DNA from: Pantoea agglomerans NBRC 102470
GTDB lineage: Bacteria > Pseudomonadota > Gammaproteobacteria > Enterobacterales > Enterobacteriaceae
Length of the DNA stretch: 64,000 nt
NCBI RefSeq assembly: GCF_001598475.1
Contig: NZ_BCZA01000006.1
Span: 62,001 to 126,000 of the forward strand
Direction: 5' to 3'
Translations under genes and position numbers: made by a program
Shown: positions 7,461-16,885 of the stretch, piece after piece
How the letters are laid out: every line of letters starts with the position of its first letter
How positions within the stretch are numbered: position 1 is the stretch's first letter
Notes under the pieces: generated by a model
The model's input: only the letters and a program-made list of their open reading frames with translations
Databases searched by the model: none
Told to the model about the DNA's origin: nothing

Positions 7461-7488
7461 ACCCGGTCAATGAGCCGGGTATTTTTTT
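7461..7488 (+). terminator. Intrinsic terminator after the membrane protein gene
   Basis: ACCCGG and CCGGGT form a stem with an eight-base loop, followed by A and seven T residues. Confidence 0.9.
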
Positions 7489-7615
7489 GTTTAATCAGAA
7501 CGATCTTGCTGCAAGACCTCTGCTGCACGGAATTTAATGAGGTGGGTTGATATTAAAACATTTAAGTATGTTGTAACTATATGCAGGGCTTTATCTTTCG
7601 GGTTCAGCCCGTGTA

Positions 7616-7648
7616 AAAGTCAGACGGCCCGCTTTTACAGCGGGCCGT
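7616..7648 (-). terminator. Terminator after the alcohol dehydrogenase gene
   Basis: On the minus strand, a 9-bp stem (ACGGCCCGC with GCGGGCCGT, 7648-7624) lies six bases past the stop codon and is followed by GACTTTTAC. The U-tract is short but the stem is strong. Confidence 0.7.
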
Positions 7649-7653
7649 ATTCA

Positions 7654-8703
7654 TCACCAGTGGGTTTTCTGCATATCGATGACAAAACGATATTTCACAT
7701 CGCTGGTCAGCATACGTTCAAAGGCAGTTTCGACCTCTTCACCGGTGATCATCTCAACATCAGCCGTGATGTTGTGCTGACCACAGAAGTCGAGCATCTG
7801 CTGCGTCTCCTGGATGCTGCCAATTGAGGTGCCAGTGATGCTCAGGCGACGAAACACCATCGGTGTCACATTCGGTGATGGATGAGGTTGATCGGGTATG
7901 CCCACCAGCACCAGCTGACCATTGGTTTTCAGCGCACCGAGATAAGGATCAAGGTCGTGTGGTGCAGCGACACAGTCCAGAATGATATCCAGTGACGCCT
8001 GGCAGTCAGCCATTTGTGCGGCGTCTCGTGAGATCACCACGTTCTTAGCGCCGAGCCGGCGTGCATCTTCCCCTTTCGCCGGAGAAGTCGTAAACAGGGT
8101 GACTTCTGCGCCCAGTGCACTGGCCAGTTTAACCGCCATATGACCCAGTCCCCCAAGCCCGACCACACCCACACGATCGCCTGCTTTGACTTTAAAATGC
8201 TGCAACGGTGACCAGACGGTCACGCCAGCGCACAGCAGCGGTGCCACCGCATTCAGCGCCAGATTGTCGGGCACCGTGACCACAAAATGCTGGTCGGCGA
8301 TGACATGCTGCGCATAGCCACCAAATGTCGTATTGCCGGTGTATTTATCCGTGCCGTTGTAGGTCGGCGTGAAACCCGCCTCACAATATTGCTCTTCCTG
8401 CTGCTGACAGAAATGGCATTCACCGCACGAGTCGACCATCACGCCAACGCCAACCGTATCCCCGGCGGAAAATTTAGTGACGTTGCCACCCACTGCCACT
8501 ACGCGTCCGACAATTTCGTGACCAGGAACCAGCGGATAGCGGCTGACGCCCCATTCATTACGGGCCATATGCAGATCGGAGTGACAGACACCGCAGTAAA
8601 GAATTTCGATTTTCACATCGTCAGCCTGCAGCTCGCGTAACTCTACCTGGCCTGCCCGCAGCGGCTGGTCTGCCTGGGACGCTATCAGCGCGTTAATTTT
8701 CAT
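7654..8703 (-). CDS. Zinc-dependent NAD(P)-linked alcohol dehydrogenase (YahK-like)
   Basis: A 349-residue medium-chain dehydrogenase/reductase of the cinnamyl-alcohol-dehydrogenase type, resembling E. coli YahK, a broad NADPH-dependent aldehyde reductase. Catalytic zinc ligands are Cys40 in CGVCHSD, His62-Glu63 in VPGHE and the Cys in APLLCAGVT. Structural zinc is held by Cys93, Cys96, Cys99 and Cys107. The Rossmann loop reads GVVGLGGLGHMAVKLA. It is cytosolic and probably reduces aldehydes; the physiological substrate is unknown. It is divergent from an HxlR regulator 111 bp away, a pairing typical of electrophile-responsive dehydrogenase genes, with repeat sequences in the shared promoter region. 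A terminator follows. Confidence 0.93.
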   Translation of the reverse strand: MKINALIASQADQPLRAGQVELRELQADDVKIEILYCGVCHSDLHMARNEWGVSRYPLVPGHEIVGRVVAVGGNVTKFSAGDTVGVGVMVDSCGECHFCQQQEEQYCEAGFTPTYNGTDKYTGNTTFGGYAQHVIADQHFVVTVPDNLALNAVAPLLCAGVTVWSPLQHFKVKAGDRVGVVGLGGLGHMAVKLASALGAEVTLFTTSPAKGEDARRLGAKNVVISRDAAQMADCQASLDIILDCVAAPHDLDPYLGALKTNGQLVLVGIPDQPHPSPNVTPMVFRRLSITGTSIGSIQETQQMLDFCGQHNITADVEMITGEEVETAFERMLTSDVKYRFVIDMQKTHW

Positions 8704-8770
8704 CTGTTGCCTCTTCTCACCTGGTGGTCGTAAAGAAAGCGGCCCACTATAGACATACGGAACCCCATTT

Positions 8771-8802
8771 GGTAGTAGTTACCTTTTGGTTACCATACTA
8801 TC
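8771..8802. promoter_or_regulatory. Repeat-rich operator candidate between adh and hxlR-type genes
   Basis: The divergent promoter region carries GTTACC and GGTTACC around a TTTT centre, flanked by GGTAGTA and CATACTATC. The arms form an imperfect inverted arrangement of TAGTA/TACTA and ACC/GGT elements. Placement between a dehydrogenase gene and its divergent HxlR regulator suggests the regulator's binding site. Confidence 0.45.
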
Positions 8803-8814
8803 TGGGAAGTCACT

Positions 8815-9207
8815 ATGCCGGTCTGGGTTGAAGGAAGACTTTGCTTTTATGCGGATTCACCGCCGCGCCGCCTGCTGGAACTCTTTTCGGTGAAGTGGAG
8901 CACGATGGTGCTGCATGCGCTCTACCACTGGCCGGAAAACCGGGCACGCACGGGTGAACTGGAGCGCAGCCTGCAGGGTATTTCGAAGAAGATGCTGATT
9001 CAGACGCTGCGTGAGCTGGAGCAGCGCGGACTGGTGTCGAGTCAGGTGTGGCAGGTGGTGCCACCAAAAGTGGAATACAGCCTCACGCCGCTGGGGCATA
9101 CCTTCGCACAGCCAATAGAGCAGATGTATCAGTGGGGACTGGAGAATCAGGCTGCGCTGGATGAAATGGAACATCACGCGCGCAGCCATCAGGAGAGTGG
9201 CGGATAG
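8815..9207 (+). CDS. HxlR-family winged-helix transcriptional regulator
   Basis: A 130-residue regulator of the HxlR/YodB family, DNA-binding dimers that often sense aldehydes, quinones or disulfide stress. The core runs from about residue 18, LLELFSVKWSTMVLHALYHWPENRARTGELE, through the recognition helix LQGISKKMLIQTLRELEQRGLV and the wing PPKVEYSLTPLGHTF. A single Cys near residue 10 lies at the position used as redox sensor in related proteins. GGGAAG precedes ATG 8815. The gene is divergent from the alcohol dehydrogenase and most likely controls it. Confidence 0.9.
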   Translation: MPVWVEGRLCFYADSPPRRLLELFSVKWSTMVLHALYHWPENRARTGELERSLQGISKKMLIQTLRELEQRGLVSSQVWQVVPPKVEYSLTPLGHTFAQPIEQMYQWGLENQAALDEMEHHARSHQESGG

Positions 9208-9236
9208 AAGGCCGCCAGTTCTCACGCAGTGCAGGC

Positions 9237-10058
9237 TTAATCGAACGGAAATTCGCGCGCCAGCACGCGGGAAATGACATTCAGCGCGCCTTCATCATTG
9301 TTGCTCTGAGTCTGATAGCGCGCCACGGCAGCGACCGAATCAGCGGCATTGGCCATTGAGAAACTGAAGCAGGCCTGACGCAGCATCTCAATATCATTGG
9401 CGCTGTCACCAATCGCCAGCACTTCGCAATCGCTGATGCCCCACTTTTCCTGCAGCAGCGCAATGCCGTGTGCCTTATGGCAGCCGGGAATAATGAGATC
9501 AATAAAGCCAAAACCGCTGGATACCGGATGCATGATGTTTTCCAGCTCGCCCAGACGGGAATGCAGTCTTTGCAGCAGTGCATCCACCCCTTCGTGCTCC
9601 AGCTTCAGCGAGAATTTGAAAATGGTGTCGTCGATGGCATAGAGGTCATCGCGTTTTTCCAGCCGGTGATAGTGGTTTGCAAGCATTGCCATCACCTCAT
9701 CAGAGGTGGATGAATGCATATAGGCGCCGTTGCGTCCACAGACCACGACCGCGATGTCAGGTTCATGCGCCAGGATATCGAGGATCTTATGCACTTTCTC
9801 CTGAGCTAACTCTCCGCAGAAGATCTCTTCATTACAGTCAGAAACCCATGCGCCATTTTCCGCCACGAAAGCGATCTCATCTTTGATGTCGGGAAAATAG
9901 CGCTGCAGCTGGTAATACTGATTACCACTGGCCACCACAAAACGGATGCCCTTCTGCTTCAGCAGCGCATACTGACGTGAAAACCGCTGAACGTTGTACT
10001 GCTTATTGTCGTCCAGAAAGGTGCCGTCCATATCCACCGCAATCATCTTAACCGCCAT
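9237..10058 (-). CDS. supH: Sugar phosphatase, HAD Cof family (SupH/YbiV)
   Basis: A 273-residue HAD-superfamily phosphatase very similar to E. coli SupH/YbiV, which hydrolyses sugar phosphates such as fructose 1-phosphate and ribose 5-phosphate. Motif I is DMDGTFL with the nucleophile Asp near residue 9, motif II is VVASGNQ, and motif IV is the late IGDSANDIEML. The long cap with VAENGAWV and SGFGFIDLIIPGCHKAHG matches the Cof type. I start at ATG 10058 because MAVKMIAVDMDGTFL aligns exactly with the YbiV N terminus; the frame continues to an ATG at 10115 that would add 19 unrelated residues. The neighbour ybiU is divergent, preserving the E. coli ybiU-ybiV association. Confidence 0.93.
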   Translation of the reverse strand: MAVKMIAVDMDGTFLDDNKQYNVQRFSRQYALLKQKGIRFVVASGNQYYQLQRYFPDIKDEIAFVAENGAWVSDCNEEIFCGELAQEKVHKILDILAHEPDIAVVVCGRNGAYMHSSTSDEVMAMLANHYHRLEKRDDLYAIDDTIFKFSLKLEHEGVDALLQRLHSRLGELENIMHPVSSGFGFIDLIIPGCHKAHGIALLQEKWGISDCEVLAIGDSANDIEMLRQACFSFSMANAADSVAAVARYQTQSNNDEGALNVISRVLAREFPFD

Positions 10059-10313
10059 CTCGCCTGCCCCTATACGTTCGCCGTTCTGTCCTTTCGGCTG
10101 ATTGATTTGATTCATAAAGCTTACTCGCTGTGTGGATTAATGAGAATGCAAATAGTGACTTTGCTAACGGCTTTCAGAGCGTTCCGGTTCCGGAGTTGTG
10201 TTATCACGCACGTTTTTTTTCGTTAAAAGGATGTTAACCTCAGTCGAATATTACGAATGAAGGTTATTTTAATTACATTCGTAACTCAACCCCCAGATAT
10301 TCAGGAGCACGAG

Positions 10314-11576
10314 ATGCGTGAAGATTCCCGATCAACCCCTTTACCTGACGACGTCAAAACCGCTATTCGCGAGATGAAACAGCAGTTACGTCAACAGATT
10401 GGTGATGTCGATGCCCTTTTCCGTCAGGTTTGCGACAACATCACTGCTGCGATTGCTGAAGCAAAAGCAGATGAAAAGCGCACGGGCAGTGCCTGGCCGG
10501 TAGTGCCCATGCAGGACATTGCAGCGGGAAAGGTTTCGGATGAAACCCGGGCGCTGATTAAACGTCGCGGCTGTGTGGTAATTAAGCAGCACTTCGCGCG
10601 TGAGCAGGCGCTGGCATGGGATAAGTCGATGCTCGACTATCTGGATCTCAACCGGTTTGACGAACACTATCGCGGCCCCGGCGATGACTTTTTTGGATCG
10701 CTGGCCGCCTCCCGCCCCGAAATCTATCCGATTTACTGGTCACAGGCGCAAATGCAGGCGCGGCAGAGCGCGGCAATGGCTGACGCGCAATCTTTTCTGA
10801 ACCGGTTATGGAAGTCTGAATCACAGGGAAAGCAGTGGTTTGACCCGGATGTCAGCGTTATCTATCCCGATCGCATCCGTCGCCGCTTGCCGGGCACCAC
10901 CTCGAAGGGATTAGGCGCCCATACCGATTCCGGCGCGCTGGAACGCTGGTTACTCCCCGCGTATCAGCAGGTTTTCAGTAAGCTGTTTCACGGTGATTTT
11001 GCCGCTTACGACCCCTGGGATGCAGCTCACCGCACCGAAGTGGATGAGTATGATCTGCCGGGTACCACCAAATGTTCCGTGTTCCGGACCTTTCAGGGCT
11101 GGACCGCACTCTCCGATATGATCCCCGGTCAGGGCCTGCTGCACGTGGTGCCGGTGCCGCAGGCGATGGCCTATGTTCTGCTGCGCCCGCTGCTTTCAGA
11201 CGTACCTGAAGATGAACTGTGCGGCGTCGCGCCGGGCCGGGTGTTGCCCGTTAATGAACAGTGGCATCCGCACCTGATTGCAGGACTCTGTTCGATACCG
11301 GCCTTAGAGGCGGGCGATTCGGTATGGTGGCACTGTGATGTGATCCACGCCGTTGCACCGGTTGAAGATCAGCAGGGCTGGGGCAATGTGATGTATATCC
11401 CCGCTGCGCCAATGTGTGACAAAAACCGCGCCTATGCCCGGCGGGTTGCACAGGCGCTGGAGCAGGGACGTTCGCCGGGAGATTTTCCGCCAGAAGATTA
11501 TGAAACAGAGTGGGACCAGCGTTTTACGCTGCAGGATCTCAATCTTAACGGACGCCGGTCGCTGGATTTGTCCTGA
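10314..11576 (+). CDS. ybiU: DUF1479 protein, YbiU family (putative Fe(II)/2-oxoglutarate-type oxygenase)
   Basis: A 420-residue protein matching the length (421) and sequence of E. coli YbiU, a DUF1479 protein whose fold resembles double-stranded beta-helix oxygenases. A likely iron site is visible as HTDSG near the middle (GLGAHTDSGALERWLLP) and a distal His in WWHCDVIHAVAPVED. The substrate is unknown in any species I know of. ATG 10314 is preceded by AGGAG at six bases, so it is preferred over an ATG at 10257 that lies in the promoter region. The gene is divergent from supH and followed by a yciT-like regulator on the same strand. Confidence 0.9.
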   Translation: MREDSRSTPLPDDVKTAIREMKQQLRQQIGDVDALFRQVCDNITAAIAEAKADEKRTGSAWPVVPMQDIAAGKVSDETRALIKRRGCVVIKQHFAREQALAWDKSMLDYLDLNRFDEHYRGPGDDFFGSLAASRPEIYPIYWSQAQMQARQSAAMADAQSFLNRLWKSESQGKQWFDPDVSVIYPDRIRRRLPGTTSKGLGAHTDSGALERWLLPAYQQVFSKLFHGDFAAYDPWDAAHRTEVDEYDLPGTTKCSVFRTFQGWTALSDMIPGQGLLHVVPVPQAMAYVLLRPLLSDVPEDELCGVAPGRVLPVNEQWHPHLIAGLCSIPALEAGDSVWWHCDVIHAVAPVEDQQGWGNVMYIPAAPMCDKNRAYARRVAQALEQGRSPGDFPPEDYETEWDQRFTLQDLNLNGRRSLDLS

Positions 11577-11581
11577 TCCCA

Positions 11582-11608
11582 ATCCCGCGTTGTACACCAG
11601 CGCGGGAT
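11582..11608. terminator. Hairpin after ybiU
   Basis: ATCCCGCG and CGCGGGAT form a perfect 8-bp stem with an eleven-base loop, five bases after the ybiU stop. It lacks an immediate U-tract, so termination may be partial, and readthrough into yciT is possible. Confidence 0.5.
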
Positions 11609-11652
11609 ATCCCTGTTACACTGGAGCTTCTTTTTTTCTGCGAAACACAATT

Positions 11653-12402
11653 ATGAACCCGCGACATCATCAGATTATTCAACTGGTTAATAGCCGGGGC
11701 AGCGTAACGGTCAGCGAACTGGCGCAGCTTACCGGGGTTTCTGAAGTGACGGTGCGGCAGGATCTCACGCTGCTGGAACGCGACCGACTGCTGCGGCGGG
11801 TTCACGGTTCCGCGCTGGCGCTGGACAGCGATAACGTCGGCACCCGCATGAATACCCGCTATCCCACTAAGCAGGCGCTGGCACGACATGCGGCCAGCCT
11901 GGTGCAGGCGGGTGAATCGGTGTTCATTGAAGGTGGCAGTACCAATGCGCTGCTGGCGCGTGCGCTGGCTGACCGTGCCGATCTTACGCTGATTACCGTC
12001 AGTCACTATATTGCCCAGCTTCTTCGGGAAGCCGCCTGTGAGGTGATTGTGCTCGGTGGCCTGCTTCAGAAAAGCAGTGAGTCGGTAGTCGGCCCGCTGA
12101 CGCGGTATTCCATCCAGCAGGTTCATTTTCACCGGGCATTTGTTGGCGTGGATGGCTGGCATCCCGAAACTGGTTTTACTGGCCGCAACATGCTGCGCTG
12201 TGATGTGGTGGATGCCGTGCTGGCGAAAGGCGCTGAGAGCTATGCCCTGACCGACGCCTCCAAGTTTGGTCAGATTCACCCCTATCCGCTTTCATCCGGT
12301 TTTCAGGTCGGGCACGTGATTACCGATGAGACGCTGGATGCGGCGACGGTAGCGCAGCTCAGGGAACAGGCGATAGAGGTGATACAGATCGCCGCAGGTT
12401 AA
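11653..12402 (+). CDS. yciT: DeoR-family transcriptional regulator (YciT-like)
   Basis: A 249-residue repressor with an N-terminal DeoR helix-turn-helix (VTVSELAQLTGVSEVTVRQDLTLLERDRLLRRVHG, split here by residues 19-52) and a C-terminal sugar-phosphate-sensing domain with IEGGSTNALLARAL and VGVDGWHPETGFTGRNMLR. Length and wording match E. coli YciT, a DeoR protein linked to osmotic stress. ATG 11653 is the natural start because MNPRHHQIIQ is the usual N terminus; the open frame runs far upstream into ybiU without a start signal. It is convergent with ascG, and the two stop codons overlap by four bases. Confidence 0.9.
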   Translation: MNPRHHQIIQLVNSRGSVTVSELAQLTGVSEVTVRQDLTLLERDRLLRRVHGSALALDSDNVGTRMNTRYPTKQALARHAASLVQAGESVFIEGGSTNALLARALADRADLTLITVSHYIAQLLREAACEVIVLGGLLQKSSESVVGPLTRYSIQQVHFHRAFVGVDGWHPETGFTGRNMLRCDVVDAVLAKGAESYALTDASKFGQIHPYPLSSGFQVGHVITDETLDAATVAQLREQAIEVIQIAAG

Positions 12403-13418
12403 GCAGAACGGCCGGGGCCTTTAGTAACGGAGTCCCGCAGCATCAGGCTGGCCGTGAAAGGTGCCTGAGTATGCCAGTCTCCGCCATCAAGCATGTTCAG
12501 CAGGCGGTTAATCGTCTCATCGATCATCTCGGTGACCGGCAGTTTCATGCTGGATAACGACGGCGTGATGAAGGGCGCCAGCGGAATATCATCGAAGCCA
12601 ATCACCGAAACCTGCCCGGGTACCGCGATGTTGCATTCAGTCAGACGTTTGATGGCACCAATCGCCATCTCATCATTACTCGCCACCAGCGCGCTGAATG
12701 TCACCCTGCGTTCCAGCAGCTGGTCCACGGCCGCCATACCGCTCTGCGCCGTCCATTTACCGGTCACGATTCGCCGGGAATCGGCTTCAATGCCCTGTGC
12801 GGCCAGCGCAGCGTGATAGCCGGAAAGTCGCTCGACGCCGGTCGGCGAATCGAGTGAACCGGTGATAAACGCGATCTCGCGATGCCCCTGATTCAGCAGA
12901 TGGCTCACCGCCGTGGCGCTGCTGGCGTGCTGATCGCTGTAAATGCAGTAGCTATGGTTGACGCGCAGCCGCCGGTTGATCACCAGTATCGGCTGTTTGT
13001 GCCGGGAGATAATCGCATCCAGCGCGTCAATGCTCAGGAAGCGCGGATAGATAATGATGCCGTCACAGCGCAGATCGAGCAGAAACTGAATCGCCGCCTC
13101 TTCCTGCTCAGCGGTGTGTTTGCCGTCCGCCAGAATCAGCTGGCGGCCCTGCTGCTCCAGTATGCGCGCGGAGTGTGCCATTAGTTCAGTGAAGTAGCTG
13201 CCGCTGTAGAGCGTATTGGTGATCACCAGTCCAATGGTCTGAGACGTTTTTGTCGCCAGGTTGCGCGCCAGCAGATTGGGCCGGTATCCGGTTTCGGCAA
13301 TCGCCTTCAGTACTTTTTCACGCTTTTCCTGCCCGACATAGCCATTGCCCGAGAGCACACGTGACACTGTCGCTTTAGAGACGCCCGCCCTGTTTGCCAC
13401 TTCCTGAATCGTTGCCAT
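12399..13418 (-). CDS. ascG: LacI-family repressor of the asc operon (AscG)
   Basis: A 339-residue LacI/GalR repressor nearly colinear with E. coli AscG. The N-terminal headpiece reads TIQEVANRAGVSKATVSRVLSGNGYV, with the hinge helix RPNLLARNLATK. The periplasmic-binding-protein-like core carries LADGKHTAEQEE, ILVINRRLRVN and VSVIGFDDIPLAPF. AscG represses the beta-glucoside genes and also affects propionate genes in E. coli. It is divergent from ascF. A TGAAACCGGTTTC-type operator at 13593-13606 lies in the shared region. Its end overlaps the end of yciT. Confidence 0.95.
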   Translation of the reverse strand: MATIQEVANRAGVSKATVSRVLSGNGYVGQEKREKVLKAIAETGYRPNLLARNLATKTSQTIGLVITNTLYSGSYFTELMAHSARILEQQGRQLILADGKHTAEQEEAAIQFLLDLRCDGIIIYPRFLSIDALDAIISRHKQPILVINRRLRVNHSYCIYSDQHASSATAVSHLLNQGHREIAFITGSLDSPTGVERLSGYHAALAAQGIEADSRRIVTGKWTAQSGMAAVDQLLERRVTFSALVASNDEMAIGAIKRLTECNIAVPGQVSVIGFDDIPLAPFITPSLSSMKLPVTEMIDETINRLLNMLDGGDWHTQAPFTASLMLRDSVTKGPGRSA

Positions 13419-13516
13419 GGTGATGCTCCTTTGCTGCGTCGTCCTGCAGTCTACCTAAGCCTCTCAATGTTGGAAATATTTACCCCGCCTTAGTATGAGG
13501 TTACCTGGCAGCATCA

Positions 13517-13532
13517 GGTGATGGAGTTCACA
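13517..13532. promoter_or_regulatory. CRP-like site in the ascG-ascF intergenic region
   Basis: GGTGA and TCACA separated by six bases (TGGAGT) match the CRP consensus TGTGA-N6-TCACA at nine of ten positions. It lies about 143 bp upstream of ascF, consistent with catabolite control of a PTS sugar operon. Confidence 0.65.
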
Positions 13533-13592
13533 AAAAAGAGATCTTGATGATTTTGGCGCTTGTCGGCGCCATGAAAGCACTTCATGATTTTG

Positions 13593-13606
13593 TGAAACCG
13601 GTTTCC
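13593..13606. promoter_or_regulatory. AscG operator
   Basis: TGAAACCGGTTTCC contains the 12-bp perfect palindrome GAAACCGGTTTC (13594-13605), the classical GalR/LacI-type operator form and the expected AscG site. It lies 69 bp upstream of the ascF start, between ascF and divergent ascG. Confidence 0.8.
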
Positions 13607-13674
13607 TATTTGCCTGCCCGCAGGCGCAAAAACATAAAAACTTTAACCGATTTACCCTACAGAGAAGAGCGATC

Positions 13675-15141
13675 ATGCCCAGAAATTATGCCGAGGTGTC
13701 ACGCGCCATCGTCGATGCGCTAGGCGGCCTCACCAATATCGAAGCCGTAACCCACTGCATGACCCGCCTGCGGTTTGTGTTGAAAGATGAAAACCAGGTC
13801 GACTATCCCCGGCTCAAAGCGATCAATGGCGTTATGGGCGTGGTGCACAACGACACTCAATGCCAGGTGATCATTGGTAACAACGTGTCACAGGCTTATC
13901 AGGCGGTGCTGGAGCTGGGATCGCCCGCAGCGACATCGGCTGTACCCGTAAAACGTAAAATCACGCTGCGAGGCATCGGTGCAGGCATTCTTGATGCGCT
14001 GGTGGGCACCATGTCGCCGCTGATTCCGGCCATTATTGGCGGGTCAATGGTTAAGCTGCTGGCGATGATCCTGGATATGGCGGGCGTGTTTGAGAAAGGC
14101 TCATCAACGCTGGTCATCCTCAACGTAATTGGCGATGGCGCATTCTTCTTCCTGCCGATCATGGTGGCCGCCTCTGCGGCGCTGAAATTCAAAACGAACA
14201 TGTCGCTGGCGATCGCCATTGCCGGTGTACTGGTTCATCCCAACTTTGTTGAACTGATGGCGAAAGCGGCACAGGGTCAGGCGGTGGAATTTGCTTACAT
14301 CCCGGTGACCGCGGTGAAATATACCTATACGGTGATCCCGGCGCTGGTGATGACCTGGATCCTGTCGCACATTGAGCGCGGCGTGGATCGTATTACCCCT
14401 GCCGTCACTAAAAACTTCCTGAAACCGATGCTGATTGTGCTGATTGCGGCACCCATCGCGATTGTGCTGATTGGTCCGATTGGTATCTGGATCGGCAGCG
14501 GCATCTCCGCGCTGGTCTACACCGTGCATGGCTATCTTGGCTGGCTTTCCGTCGCGATTATGGGCGCAATCTGGCCGCTGCTGGTGATGACCGGGATGCA
14601 TCGGGTGTTCACCCCCACCATCATCCAGACCATTGCCGAAACCGGCAAAGAGGGCATGGTGATGCCGTCAGAGATTGGTGCCAACCTCTCGCTGGGGGGA
14701 TCGTCGCTGGCGGTGGCGTTCCGGACCAAAAACCGTGAACTGCGCCAGACCGCGCTGGCAGCGGCGGCATCAGCGATTATTGCCGGCATTTCAGAACCGG
14801 CGCTGTATGGCGTTGCGGTCCGTTTAAAACGACCGCTGATCGCCTGTCTGATCAGTGGTTTTATCTGTGGCGCGGTCGCGGGCATTGGCGGGCTGGCCAG
14901 CCACTCCATGGCCTCTCCCGGCCTGTTTACCAGCGTACAGTTCTTCGATCCCACCAATCCCATGAGTATTGTCTGGGTCGGTGCGGTCATGGTGTTGTCT
15001 GTGGTGCTGTCATTTGTGCTGACGCTGCTGTTAGGTTTTGAAGATATTCCTGAAACCGAGCCCGAAACCAACACCGCACCCGAAAGCGCAACGCAACCTG
15101 CGCCCGTTACCGAACGCGCTAACGCGATTAATAGCCACTAA
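13675..15141 (+). CDS. ascF: PTS cellobiose/arbutin/salicin transporter subunit IIBC (AscF)
   Basis: A 488-residue PTS permease that phosphorylates aryl-beta-glucosides during uptake. The IIB domain occupies about residues 1-85, with the phospho-acceptor Cys28 in VTHCMTRLRF. The IIC domain follows with about ten membrane helices, including IGAGILDALVGTMSPLIPA, the substrate-site region HRVFTPTIIQTIAETGKEG and ISEPALYGVAVRLKRP. Match to E. coli AscF is strong throughout; there is no fused IIA domain, so IIA-Glc (Crr) would be the phosphate donor. An AGAGAAGAG ribosome site precedes the ATG. ascB follows after 36 bp. AscG operator and CRP-like site lie upstream. Confidence 0.95.
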   Translation: MPRNYAEVSRAIVDALGGLTNIEAVTHCMTRLRFVLKDENQVDYPRLKAINGVMGVVHNDTQCQVIIGNNVSQAYQAVLELGSPAATSAVPVKRKITLRGIGAGILDALVGTMSPLIPAIIGGSMVKLLAMILDMAGVFEKGSSTLVILNVIGDGAFFFLPIMVAASAALKFKTNMSLAIAIAGVLVHPNFVELMAKAAQGQAVEFAYIPVTAVKYTYTVIPALVMTWILSHIERGVDRITPAVTKNFLKPMLIVLIAAPIAIVLIGPIGIWIGSGISALVYTVHGYLGWLSVAIMGAIWPLLVMTGMHRVFTPTIIQTIAETGKEGMVMPSEIGANLSLGGSSLAVAFRTKNRELRQTALAAAASAIIAGISEPALYGVAVRLKRPLIACLISGFICGAVAGIGGLASHSMASPGLFTSVQFFDPTNPMSIVWVGAVMVLSVVLSFVLTLLLGFEDIPETEPETNTAPESATQPAPVTERANAINSH

Positions 15142-15159
15142 AGGAAAGGGTCACGCTGA

Positions 15160-16625
<1,466 letters not shown>

Positions 16626-16715
16626 TATCGTCATGCTGTTACTGGCGCGACAGCAACGCCGGTACAGAACGCTTATTTCTGCCGTTGTACTCCGGCAGTA
16701 ATTATCGTATAACCA

Positions 16716-16806
16716 ATGTCTCCGAGGGGTGTCCTGTAATGGGCTGAGATGGCCTAAGCCGAACCCTTTGAACCTGATCTGGGTCATGCCAGCGAAGGGA
16801 CGGGTC
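16716..16806 (+). ncRNA. TPP riboswitch (THI element)
   Basis: The conserved THI-box elements occur in order: CCGAGGGGTG, GGGCTGAGATGG, ACCCTTTGAACCTGATCTGG, and GTCATGCCAGCGAAGGGA. These form the pyrimidine- and pyrophosphate-sensing arms of the thiamine pyrophosphate riboswitch. It sits 80 bases upstream of tenA and heads the four-gene thiamine salvage operon. Boundaries are approximate. Confidence 0.96.
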
Positions 16807-16860
16807 GGCAGATTTTCTGCGTCATCTCCTGCAACATTCCCTGTTCCAGACCGTATGCCC

Positions 16861-16884
16861 GGATCTCCCTGTTACTGGAGATCC
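16861..16884 (+). promoter_or_regulatory. Shine-Dalgarno-sequestering hairpin of the TPP riboswitch
   Basis: GGATCTCC and GGAGATCC form a perfect 8-bp stem one base before the tenA ATG (16886). The right arm contains the GGAG ribosome binding site, so folding would hide it. With the upstream TPP aptamer this suggests translational control, as in E. coli thiM. The switching mechanism is inferred. Confidence 0.75.
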
Positions 16885-16885
16885 T

